Assembly: GCF_042219825.1 (NCBI RefSeq)
Contig: NZ_JBHJHQ010000003.1
Location: 1-64,000 of the forward strand
Length of the DNA stretch: 64,000 nt
Direction of reading: 5' to 3'
DNA from: JBHJHP01 sp042219825
GTDB lineage: Bacteria > Bacteroidota > Bacteroidia > Bacteroidales > UBA5342
Under the pieces are notes generated by a model, which searched no databases, was not told the origin of the DNA, and saw nothing but the letters and a program-made list of their open reading frames with translations. The position numbers and the translations under genes are program-made. Positions within the stretch are counted from its first letter, which is position 1, and the number at the start of each line of letters is the position of its first letter. Of the stretch, positions 16,168 through 25,062 are shown piece after piece.

Positions 16168-19100
16168 ATGCAAATCCAAAGAATCATAGTAACCTTTTTA
16201 GGTATATTTTTTACCATCACGTCCAGTGTTGCACAGGACATATCTTTCAAACATATTACCGATAAAGAAGGCCTCTACTATAACTGGATATGGGATATCT
16301 TTAAAGATTCTGAAGGGTTTATGTGGTTTTGTTCGCAGGAAGGCGCTTTCAGATATGATGGTAATGAATTTGAAACATTTGTTTTTAAATCTTCTTCAGG
16401 TATTTCAAATGTTAATATCAATTGCATCAGCGAAGATAATAATTCAAATATCTGGTTTGGAACCAACGAAGGTTTGATCCAATACCAAAGAAAAACAAAT
16501 AAGTTTCAACGATATTTTCTTGATTCTCTGGGAAGCAATTCGTCGAATCTTATTAATGCAATAACTGAAGATAACAAAAGATATCTCTGGATTGCCACCG
16601 GAGACGGGTTATTTTCATTTAACCAAACAAAAAAAACCTTTAAACGATACTTCAGTGATGCAAGAAACAATTCCTTAAACACCAATGTTTTGAACGCATT
16701 ACTTTTCGATTCAAAAAACCAGCTTTGGATTGGTGGGAACGATGGCTCGCTTTATATGTATGTCCCTTTAAATGACCATTTCATAAATTTCAGAAACCAA
16801 CAAAATAAAAACTACACCGGGATTAATGTAATTTATGAAGATCATCAAGGCTACTTGTGGGTTGGGTATAATGGATTTGGTGCATCTAAATTCAATTCAT
16901 GGACCAAAGAATATGTACGAAACATTCAGAACACAAATAAGCCTAACCAGATTGTCAATAACTACGTAAGAGGAATTGTTGAAAATAATGACCATACCAT
17001 ATGGTTTGGAACAGAAAATGGCTTATCTGTTCTGGATCAGGACAAAGATAAATTTACGACTGTTAAATCAGAATTTGAATACCATAACGGATTAAATGAT
17101 AATGCCATATATTGTCTCTATAAAGAACAAAACGGAGATATATGGATCGGAACTTTTTTTGGTGGCGTAAATGTGTTTTATAACCGTCCTGAGTTTATTC
17201 ATACGTTTCAGCCAGACGGATCAAAAAATAACATTAGTGGTAATGCTGTCGGACCAATAATAAAAGATGGGAACAATCTGTGGATAGGAACAGAAGATAA
17301 TGGTGTAAATAAATTCAACCAACCTAAAAGAATATTTGAACATTATTCACATAACAACAGTAATTTATCATATGATAACGTCCATTCATTATGCATGGAT
17401 CATTTAGGAAACCTATGGGTGGGTACGTTTACAGGAGGGCTGAATCTGTTGGCCAAAGGTTCCGGAGACTTTGTTCACTTTGTTAATTCCGAAGATCCGA
17501 AAAGCATTTCAAACAACAGCATTTATGCGTTGGTAAACGACTCGTTCCAAAACTTATGGGTAGGAACCAGAGGCGGTTTAAACCGGTTTAATTATGCAAA
17601 CAAGACTTTTGAACGTATACACGAAAATATTTTAGGTGGAAAATTTATCTGGGACATAAAAGAAGACAAAGACGGAAATATATGGCTTTGTACTTTTGAG
17701 AATGGAGTTTATTTTCTTGACAGAAAAAACAACTACGCCCCAAATCACATTGATCTTCCGGTAAACCGAACAGTAACACTGATAATTACAACCAGCAATA
17801 CTGTTCTGATTGGCACAGAAAAACAGGGTTTAATTGTATATTATCCGGATAGCAGAACTTACAAACACCTGACAACTGCAGAAAACAAGATCCCCGACAA
17901 TACAATTTACGGTATAATAGAAGATAACAGTAATACAATATGGTTTACGACTAACAAAGGATTATGCAAAACAAAAGACTTTAATAAAATAGAAACTTTT
18001 ACTACGCACGACGGACTGCCAACAAATCGCTTTAATTATAACTCGGCCGCTAAATTTAACGGGAAACTATATTTTGGCAGTACACAGGGACTTGTGGTCA
18101 TTAATCCTGATTTACAGACTACCGAGGTTATGCAGCCACTGTTGCATATCACATCCATAGAATTTCCGAACAGAAAAGATAACTTTCCCGAAATGGGAGA
18201 AAGTATAGATCATATTGATAAACTTGAACTCAATCATAATTTCTCTTCTTTCAGCATAAAATATGTCGGCATTAATTTCAGGGAAAGCAACAAAATAAAA
18301 TATGCCATTAAGATGGATGGTATTGATGATACCTGGAACTATGTAGGCGATTCTAAAATAGCAAATTATAATAATCTCGTCCCCGGGACGTATACTTTCA
18401 GGGTAAGAACGGTTGACAAATTCGGAGAGCTGCAGAACTATGAAAAATCACTGAATATAACTATAATACCACCCTGGTGGGGAACCTTCCTTGCCAAAGT
18501 AATATTCATTTCTGTAGGCGTATCAATAGTCTTTTTTATTCTGTACCTCCTTTTTTTAAGAACCAAGGTTAAACATGCACTGGAGATTGAAAAACTCGAG
18601 AAACTCAAAATCAAGGATATCAACGATGCCAAAATAAAATTCTTTACCAATATCTCGCATGAATTAAAAACGCCACTGACGCTTATCAAAGGTCCCGTAA
18701 ACAGGCTCATAAGTGATAAAAGTCTGACCAACAAGCAACTTGTGTGGTATCATAATCTTATCAAAAAGAATACTGAACGGTTATTGCATTTGATAAACGA
18801 ACTGCTGGAGTTTAAAAATGTGGATAATGATCATCTGGATATACGCCTGGAAAACGTCAACATTAATGAGGTCATAGAAGACATCTGTGAGAATTATTTC
18901 TGGCTGGCAGAGACCAATAAAATTAATTTCACGGTTAACATTGAAAATGCCGTCTCATATATCTGTCTGGATGCAGTAAAACTTGAGAAAATCCTTAATA
19001 ACCTTCTGCTGAACGCTTTCGGGAATACTCCAGAAAATGGTTATATTTCAATTGAAGTCTATTTAAATGATGACTTTTTGAAGATACTTGTTAAAAACTC

Positions 19101-20175
19101 CGGTTCAGGACTATCGCCCGAAAAAATAACACGAATCTTTGACCGGGATTTTACTCAGAATAAATATAACGAACTCAACAAAGGAACAGGCATTGGATTA
19201 GCTTACACAAAAACACTGGTAGAATTGCATAAAGGAACGATTAATGTTTTTAGTCTTGAAAATGTAGAAACGTCCTTTATCGTAAAGATTCCTACAAATC
19301 TTGACAAAACCTTTTCTTTGGAGGAACACAAAAACGAGTCCGTTCCGGGATATAACCCTTCGCTGGACATTGATCTTGACCCGACATATCCTATTTTTGA
19401 CGAAAATATTAAACCCAAAATATTAATTGTTGAAGATGTAAAAGAATTACGGGATTTTATTTGTGATGCTTTAGAAAATAAGTTCACATTGTTAACTGCT
19501 TCGAATGGTTTGGATGCCTACAAACTTGCACAATCTGAAAACCCGGAACTTATTGTAAGTGATGTTATGATGCCTAAACTCAACGGATATGAGTTGTGTT
19601 CAAAAATAAAAAACACATTTACAACAAGCCACATCAGAATCATTCTTTTAACGGTACTGTCTGATGACACAAACAAATTAATCGGATACAAAGCAGGGGC
19701 AGATGCTTATTTATCCAAACCTTTTGATATTGAGTTGCTCATATCAAGAATAAACAACTTACTTAAAGACAGTTACGTTCTAAAACAAAAATTCCAAAAG
19801 GACTTAAATATTACACCTAAGGAAATAACATTCTCAAATCCTGATGAAGAGCTTTTACAGGTAATAATTAATACCGTAAATGAACATTTAAACGATTCAG
19901 AATTTGATGTAGATAAATTTGCCAAGGAAATTGGGTTAAGTAAATCAACCCTGTACAGAAAGATGAAATCCATCACCGGCTTATCAACAAATGAGTTTGT
20001 ACAGATTTTACGCTTAAAAAAAGCCGCTCAGTTGTTAAATGAAACCCAAATGAGTATCTCTGAGATTGCTTATGAAACCGGTTTTAGTGATCCCTATTAT
20101 TTCAGCCGGGCTTTTAAGAAAAACTTTAATGTCTCACCCAAAAAATACCGTGAGAGCATAATCAGCCAGAATTAA
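16168..20175 (+). CDS. Hybrid two-component system sensor/regulator (HTCS)
   Basis: A 1335-residue one-protein two-component system typical of Bacteroidota polysaccharide loci. Order: signal peptide (1-22); about 13-14 Reg_prop/YWTD-like propeller repeats (~30-670; LWIGTEDNGV, LWVGTFTGGLN); Y_Y_Y domain (~695-765); one membrane helix (~772-798); HisKA with His831 (FFTNISHELKTPLTL); HATPase (~930-1055; NLLLNAFGN, GTGIGLAYTKTLVELHKG); receiver domain with phospho-acceptor Asp1132 (IVSDVMMPKLNGYE) and Lys in YLSKPF; AraC-type HTH (~1225-1332). The periplasmic propeller should bind a released oligosaccharide and switch on the flanking minus-strand operons. All phosphotransfer residues are present. 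It stands alone on the plus strand between the two operons it probably controls. Confidence 0.96.
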   Translation: MQIQRIIVTFLGIFFTITSSVAQDISFKHITDKEGLYYNWIWDIFKDSEGFMWFCSQEGAFRYDGNEFETFVFKSSSGISNVNINCISEDNNSNIWFGTNEGLIQYQRKTNKFQRYFLDSLGSNSSNLINAITEDNKRYLWIATGDGLFSFNQTKKTFKRYFSDARNNSLNTNVLNALLFDSKNQLWIGGNDGSLYMYVPLNDHFINFRNQQNKNYTGINVIYEDHQGYLWVGYNGFGASKFNSWTKEYVRNIQNTNKPNQIVNNYVRGIVENNDHTIWFGTENGLSVLDQDKDKFTTVKSEFEYHNGLNDNAIYCLYKEQNGDIWIGTFFGGVNVFYNRPEFIHTFQPDGSKNNISGNAVGPIIKDGNNLWIGTEDNGVNKFNQPKRIFEHYSHNNSNLSYDNVHSLCMDHLGNLWVGTFTGGLNLLAKGSGDFVHFVNSEDPKSISNNSIYALVNDSFQNLWVGTRGGLNRFNYANKTFERIHENILGGKFIWDIKEDKDGNIWLCTFENGVYFLDRKNNYAPNHIDLPVNRTVTLIITTSNTVLIGTEKQGLIVYYPDSRTYKHLTTAENKIPDNTIYGIIEDNSNTIWFTTNKGLCKTKDFNKIETFTTHDGLPTNRFNYNSAAKFNGKLYFGSTQGLVVINPDLQTTEVMQPLLHITSIEFPNRKDNFPEMGESIDHIDKLELNHNFSSFSIKYVGINFRESNKIKYAIKMDGIDDTWNYVGDSKIANYNNLVPGTYTFRVRTVDKFGELQNYEKSLNITIIPPWWGTFLAKVIFISVGVSIVFFILYLLFLRTKVKHALEIEKLEKLKIKDINDAKIKFFTNISHELKTPLTLIKGPVNRLISDKSLTNKQLVWYHNLIKKNTERLLHLINELLEFKNVDNDHLDIRLENVNINEVIEDICENYFWLAETNKINFTVNIENAVSYICLDAVKLEKILNNLLLNAFGNTPENGYISIEVYLNDDFLKILVKNSGSGLSPEKITRIFDRDFTQNKYNELNKGTGIGLAYTKTLVELHKGTINVFSLENVETSFIVKIPTNLDKTFSLEEHKNESVPGYNPSLDIDLDPTYPIFDENIKPKILIVEDVKELRDFICDALENKFTLLTASNGLDAYKLAQSENPELIVSDVMMPKLNGYELCSKIKNTFTTSHIRIILLTVLSDDTNKLIGYKAGADAYLSKPFDIELLISRINNLLKDSYVLKQKFQKDLNITPKEITFSNPDEELLQVIINTVNEHLNDSEFDVDKFAKEIGLSKSTLYRKMKSITGLSTNEFVQILRLKKAAQLLNETQMSISEIAYETGFSDPYYFSRAFKKNFNVSPKKYRESIISQN

Positions 20176-20433
20176 TATTCAATTGTGCCGGGAGAAATCA
20201 GAACCCGGAATGGTTTTGATTGATCATAAATTATTGATTTTAATGTTTTGAAAGCAAGCCCGATATTAATACGCACTCCTTAGATTTTAACGATGTCCCA
20301 CTACCGGTAATACTTTTTGCCGGACAGCTGTGGTTATAATGCCTAATTCTACTCTCATCAGAATACTCATAACGCTTGCTTTTAGAATTGCCAGGTAATT
20401 CCAATTATCTAGAAACAAATGTTGTAAACAAAA
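20176..20433. other. Intergenic region between convergent genes
   Basis: About 260 bases between the regulator stop codon and the terminator of the opposing operon. I see no ORF, RNA gene or strong repeat. A weak CTACCGG...CCGG pairing near 20300 might terminate the regulator transcript, but lacks a T-tract. Confidence 0.4.
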
Positions 20434-20460
20434 AACGCATCGCTTTTGAGGCGATGCGTT
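20434..20460 (-). terminator. Intrinsic terminator of the SusC-to-module-protein operon
   Basis: A 10-bp perfect stem (AACGCATCGC / GCGATGCGTT) with a 7-nt loop; on the minus strand it is followed by TTTTTTG. It lies 26 bases past the stop codon of the 20487 gene, so it ends the operon beginning at 31666. Confidence 0.85.
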
Positions 20461-20486
20461 GATGAAAAGAATATCTGTTTGTGTAC

Positions 20487-21737
20487 CTACTTTTTAATAA
20501 AGCTTGCGGTTTGCTCATTAATTCTTATAAAATAAATGCCATTATCCAGATTTAGTTCTGATACGGATAATGAGTTTCCGGTAAATCTTTCTTTGAATAC
20601 TACTTTACCATTTAACGATGTTATGGAAACAAGCGCGTTTTCCTGTGTTTCATAAAAATTGATCCTGTTATCTACGGGATTAGGGTAGGTTAACGCCTGG
20701 TTTACTTCAATATGCTGAATTGCAGTAGCATCTTCTCCAGGGCCCTGAATATCGTCGAAATACCATGTATCTCCCTCAACAGGAGAGTTGGCATCAAACA
20801 ACAAAATAATCTTCGTCATAACCCCGCTTGCAGGTAACAAATCTGCAAAGTCAAATTCCATTTCGTACCACTGATTTGCTACAGGGCAATACAATTGAGC
20901 CTCTTTATTAGAACTTCCCTCGGTATTCTGAACTTTAAAATATACATTTCCCACTGTAGGAGCATAGACTTTCATTTTAAATTTAAAGCCATACTGTGCA
21001 AAATCAAATGGAGTATCCATTACATCAGATGCAAGCAGTTCATAATTATCAGATGTTGTAACAAGCTTACCACAGTAGTCACTGGTATTTATACCCGATT
21101 TATCAGGATTAGCCACCACTTCGTATTGCATATCGTTTTCTGTATTCTGCTGGGTAAAATTGAGTGTTATATCTTCAAAATCACTATAGGTAATAAAATT
21201 TGTTTCCGGAATTGTTACAGTTGCCGCATCCGGTCCGATAATATCATCAAAATAAAATGTTTCGCCAGATCCTTCATTACCCGCATCAAACAATAATACA
21301 AATTTATTATAGACCATACTTTGAGGATCCAGTGAGGTAAAATCAAAAATAAGTTCCTCCCATTCATTAACCTTCGTCGTTGTTACGGTTGTGACTTCTT
21401 TTGCAGGAGCGCCACCTTCGACTTTAAAATAAACCGGCACACCACTTCTTGGAGAATATACTTTCATTTTAAAAATCTTACTTTCATTAAAGTCAATAAA
21501 TTCTTCCATTGACGCCGAATAAATCAATTCCCACTTACCTCCGGCAGAAATAACTTTCCCACAATGTGCACTGGTATTAATCCCTCCACTTACAGGATTC
21601 GCCACTACTTCGTAAGTAATGGAATTATTGGTTGCAAAATTCAGATCTTTGGTCTCAAAATCACAGTAAACGTAATCTGCTGCCAGAATATTTACGGCAG
21701 AAAGACAAAAGAATAATAATAGTAGTCTTGTTTTCAT
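20487..21737 (-). CDS. Secreted protein made of two tandem putative carbohydrate-binding modules plus T9SS domain
   Basis: A 416-residue protein with a signal peptide (1-19, ending LAAD), two tandem copies of the locus module (~21-172 and ~183-333) and a T9SS sorting tail (~340-416; LTYPNPVDNRINF, GIYFIRINEQTASFIKK). There is no catalytic domain. Both copies keep the pattern DFE...YEVVANP...GINTS..CGK...FKMKVY.P..G.VYFKV...W.EM.FDF...LLFDA...WYFDDI. Copies of the same module sit next to sulfatase and propeller domains elsewhere in the locus, so this is probably a surface glycan-binding protein for the same substrate. It is the last gene of the SusC operon, a position often used for surface binding proteins. 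Ligand binding is inferred. Confidence 0.8.
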   Translation of the reverse strand: MKTRLLLLFFCLSAVNILAADYVYCDFETKDLNFATNNSITYEVVANPVSGGINTSAHCGKVISAGGKWELIYSASMEEFIDFNESKIFKMKVYSPRSGVPVYFKVEGGAPAKEVTTVTTTKVNEWEELIFDFTSLDPQSMVYNKFVLLFDAGNEGSGETFYFDDIIGPDAATVTIPETNFITYSDFEDITLNFTQQNTENDMQYEVVANPDKSGINTSDYCGKLVTTSDNYELLASDVMDTPFDFAQYGFKFKMKVYAPTVGNVYFKVQNTEGSSNKEAQLYCPVANQWYEMEFDFADLLPASGVMTKIILLFDANSPVEGDTWYFDDIQGPGEDATAIQHIEVNQALTYPNPVDNRINFYETQENALVSITSLNGKVVFKERFTGNSLSVSELNLDNGIYFIRINEQTASFIKK

Positions 21738-21763
21738 AACATTAATTTTAAAAGTTAATTATC

Positions 21764-23386
21764 TTACTTGTTTATATCTAACCCTGTCCATTCAATAAAA
21801 TCACTCGTTAACACCCATGCGGCGCCAGTCTGCGAGCCTCCCGAAAAATATGCGACATCACGATCTGCCACAATACCGTCCTGTCCCCAGCCTTCATAAT
21901 ACAAATACAGCTTATCTTCGAACTCAAATATTTCACCGTACCAGATACCTCCCTGATCCCATTTCCCATAATCGCCACGTTCAAACAAAGGTTTATCATT
22001 ATCCACCTTAGTCCAGTGGATCAGATCATCAGAATATGCAATATGAAATCTGTTTGGAAAATCAAAATACCTCCGGCTACCCTGGTATGTCATAAACCAC
22101 TTATCTATTCCCTTTATTCTGAATACCCTTGCACCGTTCACGGCAAAGCTGTCAAAATTATCAGGACCCCCGCCCACATCTATGGCCAGATGAATATTAC
22201 TCTCATCCAATACGGTAGGATCTGTGGTAACACCGACATATAGTCTTAAAGTCCCAAACTTGCTTCCGTCCCAGTTTCCATCACCAAAAAAGAGGTAATA
22301 TTTCCCATCATGGTATATTGCATCACTACACCCCACATATCTTTTTACAGGCTGATCGAATTTCTGAAATGAGAAACCACCATCCAACGAATGGGAGCCT
22401 CCCAATGAGCCAACACCGGTATATGCTTTTGCATTATAAAAGAGGTACATATCGTCATTCTCACCCATAACCGGAGCACAATCCAGCACATTTCTTTCAC
22501 TGTAAGAACCGGGTTCGCCATAGGGTAATACAGGGTTGTTTTCATATTCAATCCATGGGCCGAACGGAGAAAAGTTATCTGCTTCCTGATACAATAATCC
22601 TATCTGGTCATGATATTCCGGCACATTACCGCTTCCGCGTACATACATTTTCCATTTACCGTCAGGTGTATTCCCGGGCTCCAGGATTGTTGCATTGGCA
22701 ACATGAATATTCCGCCAGTCAGGATTCCCGGCTTTAAAGCGTCTAAGAACCGGATTATAATCGTAGCGCTTAAACACAGTGGTTACAAGATTATTGCCAG
22801 GTCCGGTGATGTCATCGAAATACCACATGTCTCCGCTTTTTTCTGAATCGGCATCAAACAACACAACAATTTTACACATCTCACCACTCCCCGGAGGTGC
22901 TGCCAGTTTTTCAAAATCAAAGACAAGTTCCTTCCATTGATTTGCTGCATTCAGGTAGACTTTTACCTCAGAACTCAACACTTTTCCTCCTCCATTCTGC
23001 ACTTTAAAATACACATATCCGGTGCTTGGAGCATACACTTTCATTTTAAACGCGTAACCGTTTTCCAGAAAATTAAACTCGCGGTTTAACTTTTCGGATA
23101 ACAAAAGTTCAAAACGGTCTGACGTTGTTGTAACCCTCCCGCATTTTTCACTTGCGTTTATTCCAGTTTTGTCAGGGTTAAACACAATACGGTAATCCAG
23201 CGAAGATGTATTATTGTTTTCTGTGAAACTCAGAACCTTGTCCTCAAAGTTGCAATAGGTCATGGTTACAGAATCATTTGGTTCCTCCTCTTCAGGTATC
23301 TTCGGTGACTCTGATTCACAACTGAGTAGCAACACTGAAATTATTATACTTAGTATCAGATCCATTGTTTTAGCTTTAATCTTCAT
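21764..23386 (-). CDS. Lipoprotein with N-terminal binding module and beta-propeller glycosidase-like domain
   Basis: The ATG at 23386 gives MKIKAKTMDLILSIIISVLLLSC with lipobox Cys23 (longer start at 23416 possible; about 540 residues here). A Glu/Pro-rich linker (PKIPEEEEPNDS) follows, then one copy of the locus module (~40-200, ending WYFDDITGPG), then a five-bladed propeller domain (~205-540) clearly paralogous to 14100 (WRNIHVANATILEP, GSGNVPEYHDQIG, VLDCAPVMGEND, SDAIYHDGKYYLFFGDG, FDFPNRFHIAYSDDLIHWTKVD). Domain order is reversed relative to 14100 and anchoring is by lipid rather than T9SS. Predicted outer-membrane lipoprotein glycosidase of GH43/GH117-like type; specificity unknown. 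The ETE-like acidic stretch after the Cys fits surface export of Bacteroidota lipoproteins. Confidence 0.83.
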   Translation of the reverse strand: MKIKAKTMDLILSIIISVLLLSCESESPKIPEEEEPNDSVTMTYCNFEDKVLSFTENNNTSSLDYRIVFNPDKTGINASEKCGRVTTTSDRFELLLSEKLNREFNFLENGYAFKMKVYAPSTGYVYFKVQNGGGKVLSSEVKVYLNAANQWKELVFDFEKLAAPPGSGEMCKIVVLFDADSEKSGDMWYFDDITGPGNNLVTTVFKRYDYNPVLRRFKAGNPDWRNIHVANATILEPGNTPDGKWKMYVRGSGNVPEYHDQIGLLYQEADNFSPFGPWIEYENNPVLPYGEPGSYSERNVLDCAPVMGENDDMYLFYNAKAYTGVGSLGGSHSLDGGFSFQKFDQPVKRYVGCSDAIYHDGKYYLFFGDGNWDGSKFGTLRLYVGVTTDPTVLDESNIHLAIDVGGGPDNFDSFAVNGARVFRIKGIDKWFMTYQGSRRYFDFPNRFHIAYSDDLIHWTKVDNDKPLFERGDYGKWDQGGIWYGEIFEFEDKLYLYYEGWGQDGIVADRDVAYFSGGSQTGAAWVLTSDFIEWTGLDINK

Positions 23387-23429
23387 TATTCCTATCATCA
23401 CGTCTGTCTTCTCCACTCTTTTTTATGCA

Positions 23430-25055
23430 CTACTTCTCTACCGGATTATATGTCTTAGTTGACCAATCCGGCCATGGCAATACATTAGTATCATATGCCA
23501 TTTCAGTCCACTTTTTTATCATTTGTTGCCTGATCTCCGGATACTTATCCGATAAATCGTGCATTTCTGTCCTGTCTTTTTCCATATCATAAAGCTCCCA
23601 GGAAGTAGCATCTTTAGCATGCAGGTTCACTATTTTCCATTTAGCATTCCTCAATGCGCCGTGGCCTTCATGTTCCCAAAATATATAATCGTGAGGCAAA
23701 GACTCTTTCCCTCTGAGGTCAGGCACCAGACTTATTCCCCTCATTGGTTTTACGGACTCCGGGTATTGCGCTTTTCCAAGATCCACACAGGTAGCCATTA
23801 TATCTACTAAATGTGAAGCCTTATTATTAATCCTGTCAGTATTAGTTATGCCATCAGGCCAGTAAACGATAAGCGGGGCTGATATTCCTCCTTCATGCGT
23901 AAACCGTTTATTTTTCCTGAAAGGCGTATTGCTTGTTACACTCCATACTCTGCCCTGACTTCCTCCTTTACGGGACGGGCTTTTACGCCATTCATCATAG
24001 TTGCCCTTTCTGTTTTTATTCCAGTAAAACCCAAAATCACTATTCATTGGTTCCGCCGAACAACCGTTATCAGATAAAAATATAATCACGGTATTATCCA
24101 GCATTCCTTTTTCCTTTAAATGTTCAACTATCCTGCCTATATTTTGATCCAAAACTTCAATCTGAGCTGCATATATTGCTCTGTAAAAATCCAGCGTTTC
24201 CCTGTCATCTTCAGATAAATTCTCCCAATCGGGTGTAGTCTGAGGAGGCAGCTCCCAGTCGGAGCTTATAATACCCGTTTGGATCATTTGCTCATATTTT
24301 TGTTTTCTCAACGCTTCATAGCCATTCTTATACATCCCAATGTATTTTTCAACAACTTCTTTTGGGGCATGTAAAGGCCAGTGTGGTGCGTTATAAGCCA
24401 GATACTGAAAAAATGGTTTCCCTTCAGCCTGAGCCTCATCCATATACTCCATTGCCTTAGTGGTAAATACATCTGTCGTGTACCATTCCTTACCATTTTC
24501 AGCGTATAGTTCAGGGTTATCGGTAACAGGTATCACCATCCTGCCATCCTCATAAATTTCAGAATCATCCAGAACACCGTAATAACTATCAATCCAGTGA
24601 TGGATACCAAAAAATTTCTGGAATCCGCGATTTTCCGGCCAGGCTTTTTTTAATGAACCAATATGCCATTTCCCAACCATAGCCGTAAAATACCCTGCAT
24701 CACCAAGCACTTCAGCAATCGTAGCACATGAATCATTGAGATATCCACGATAACCCGGACTTACATTCAAATCAGACATATAACCTACACCTGACTCATG
24801 CGGATAAAGACCGGTCATTAATGATGCCCTGCTGGGACAGCAACGGGCTGTATTATAAAACTGGGTAAAACGTACACCGTTATGAGCTAACCTGTCCAGA
24901 TTGTACGTATTCATCTCCCCGCCAAAACAACCCAGATCTGAATATCCCATATCATCAGCCAGAATTAACAAAATATTAGGTCTGGTCTCTTTTTCTTTAA
25001 TACAGGATGAAAGAGACAATGATGTTAATGCAAGTAATGCTACAGATTTATTCAT
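23430..25055 (-). CDS. Arylsulfatase-type S1 sulfatase lipoprotein
   Basis: The ATG at 25055 is chosen (541 residues); the longer start at 25085 overlaps the GH127 gene's end and adds a charged leader before the signal peptide. MNKSVALLALTSLSLSSC gives lipobox Cys18. The sulfatase domain has RPNILLILADDMGYSDLG with the metal-binding Asp pair, formylglycine motif C72-C-P-S-R76 followed by ASLMTG, VGKWHIG, and FLSDNGCSAEP near the middle. The arrangement is that of S1_4-type arylsulfatases, though the subfamily is not certain. It probably desulfates the polysaccharide or its oligosaccharides at the outer membrane. It sits between the GH127-type gene and the propeller lipoprotein in the SusC operon. 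Confidence 0.93.
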   Translation of the reverse strand: MNKSVALLALTSLSLSSCIKEKETRPNILLILADDMGYSDLGCFGGEMNTYNLDRLAHNGVRFTQFYNTARCCPSRASLMTGLYPHESGVGYMSDLNVSPGYRGYLNDSCATIAEVLGDAGYFTAMVGKWHIGSLKKAWPENRGFQKFFGIHHWIDSYYGVLDDSEIYEDGRMVIPVTDNPELYAENGKEWYTTDVFTTKAMEYMDEAQAEGKPFFQYLAYNAPHWPLHAPKEVVEKYIGMYKNGYEALRKQKYEQMIQTGIISSDWELPPQTTPDWENLSEDDRETLDFYRAIYAAQIEVLDQNIGRIVEHLKEKGMLDNTVIIFLSDNGCSAEPMNSDFGFYWNKNRKGNYDEWRKSPSRKGGSQGRVWSVTSNTPFRKNKRFTHEGGISAPLIVYWPDGITNTDRINNKASHLVDIMATCVDLGKAQYPESVKPMRGISLVPDLRGKESLPHDYIFWEHEGHGALRNAKWKIVNLHAKDATSWELYDMEKDRTEMHDLSDKYPEIRQQMIKKWTEMAYDTNVLPWPDWSTKTYNPVEK

Positions 25056-25062
25056 AATATTG

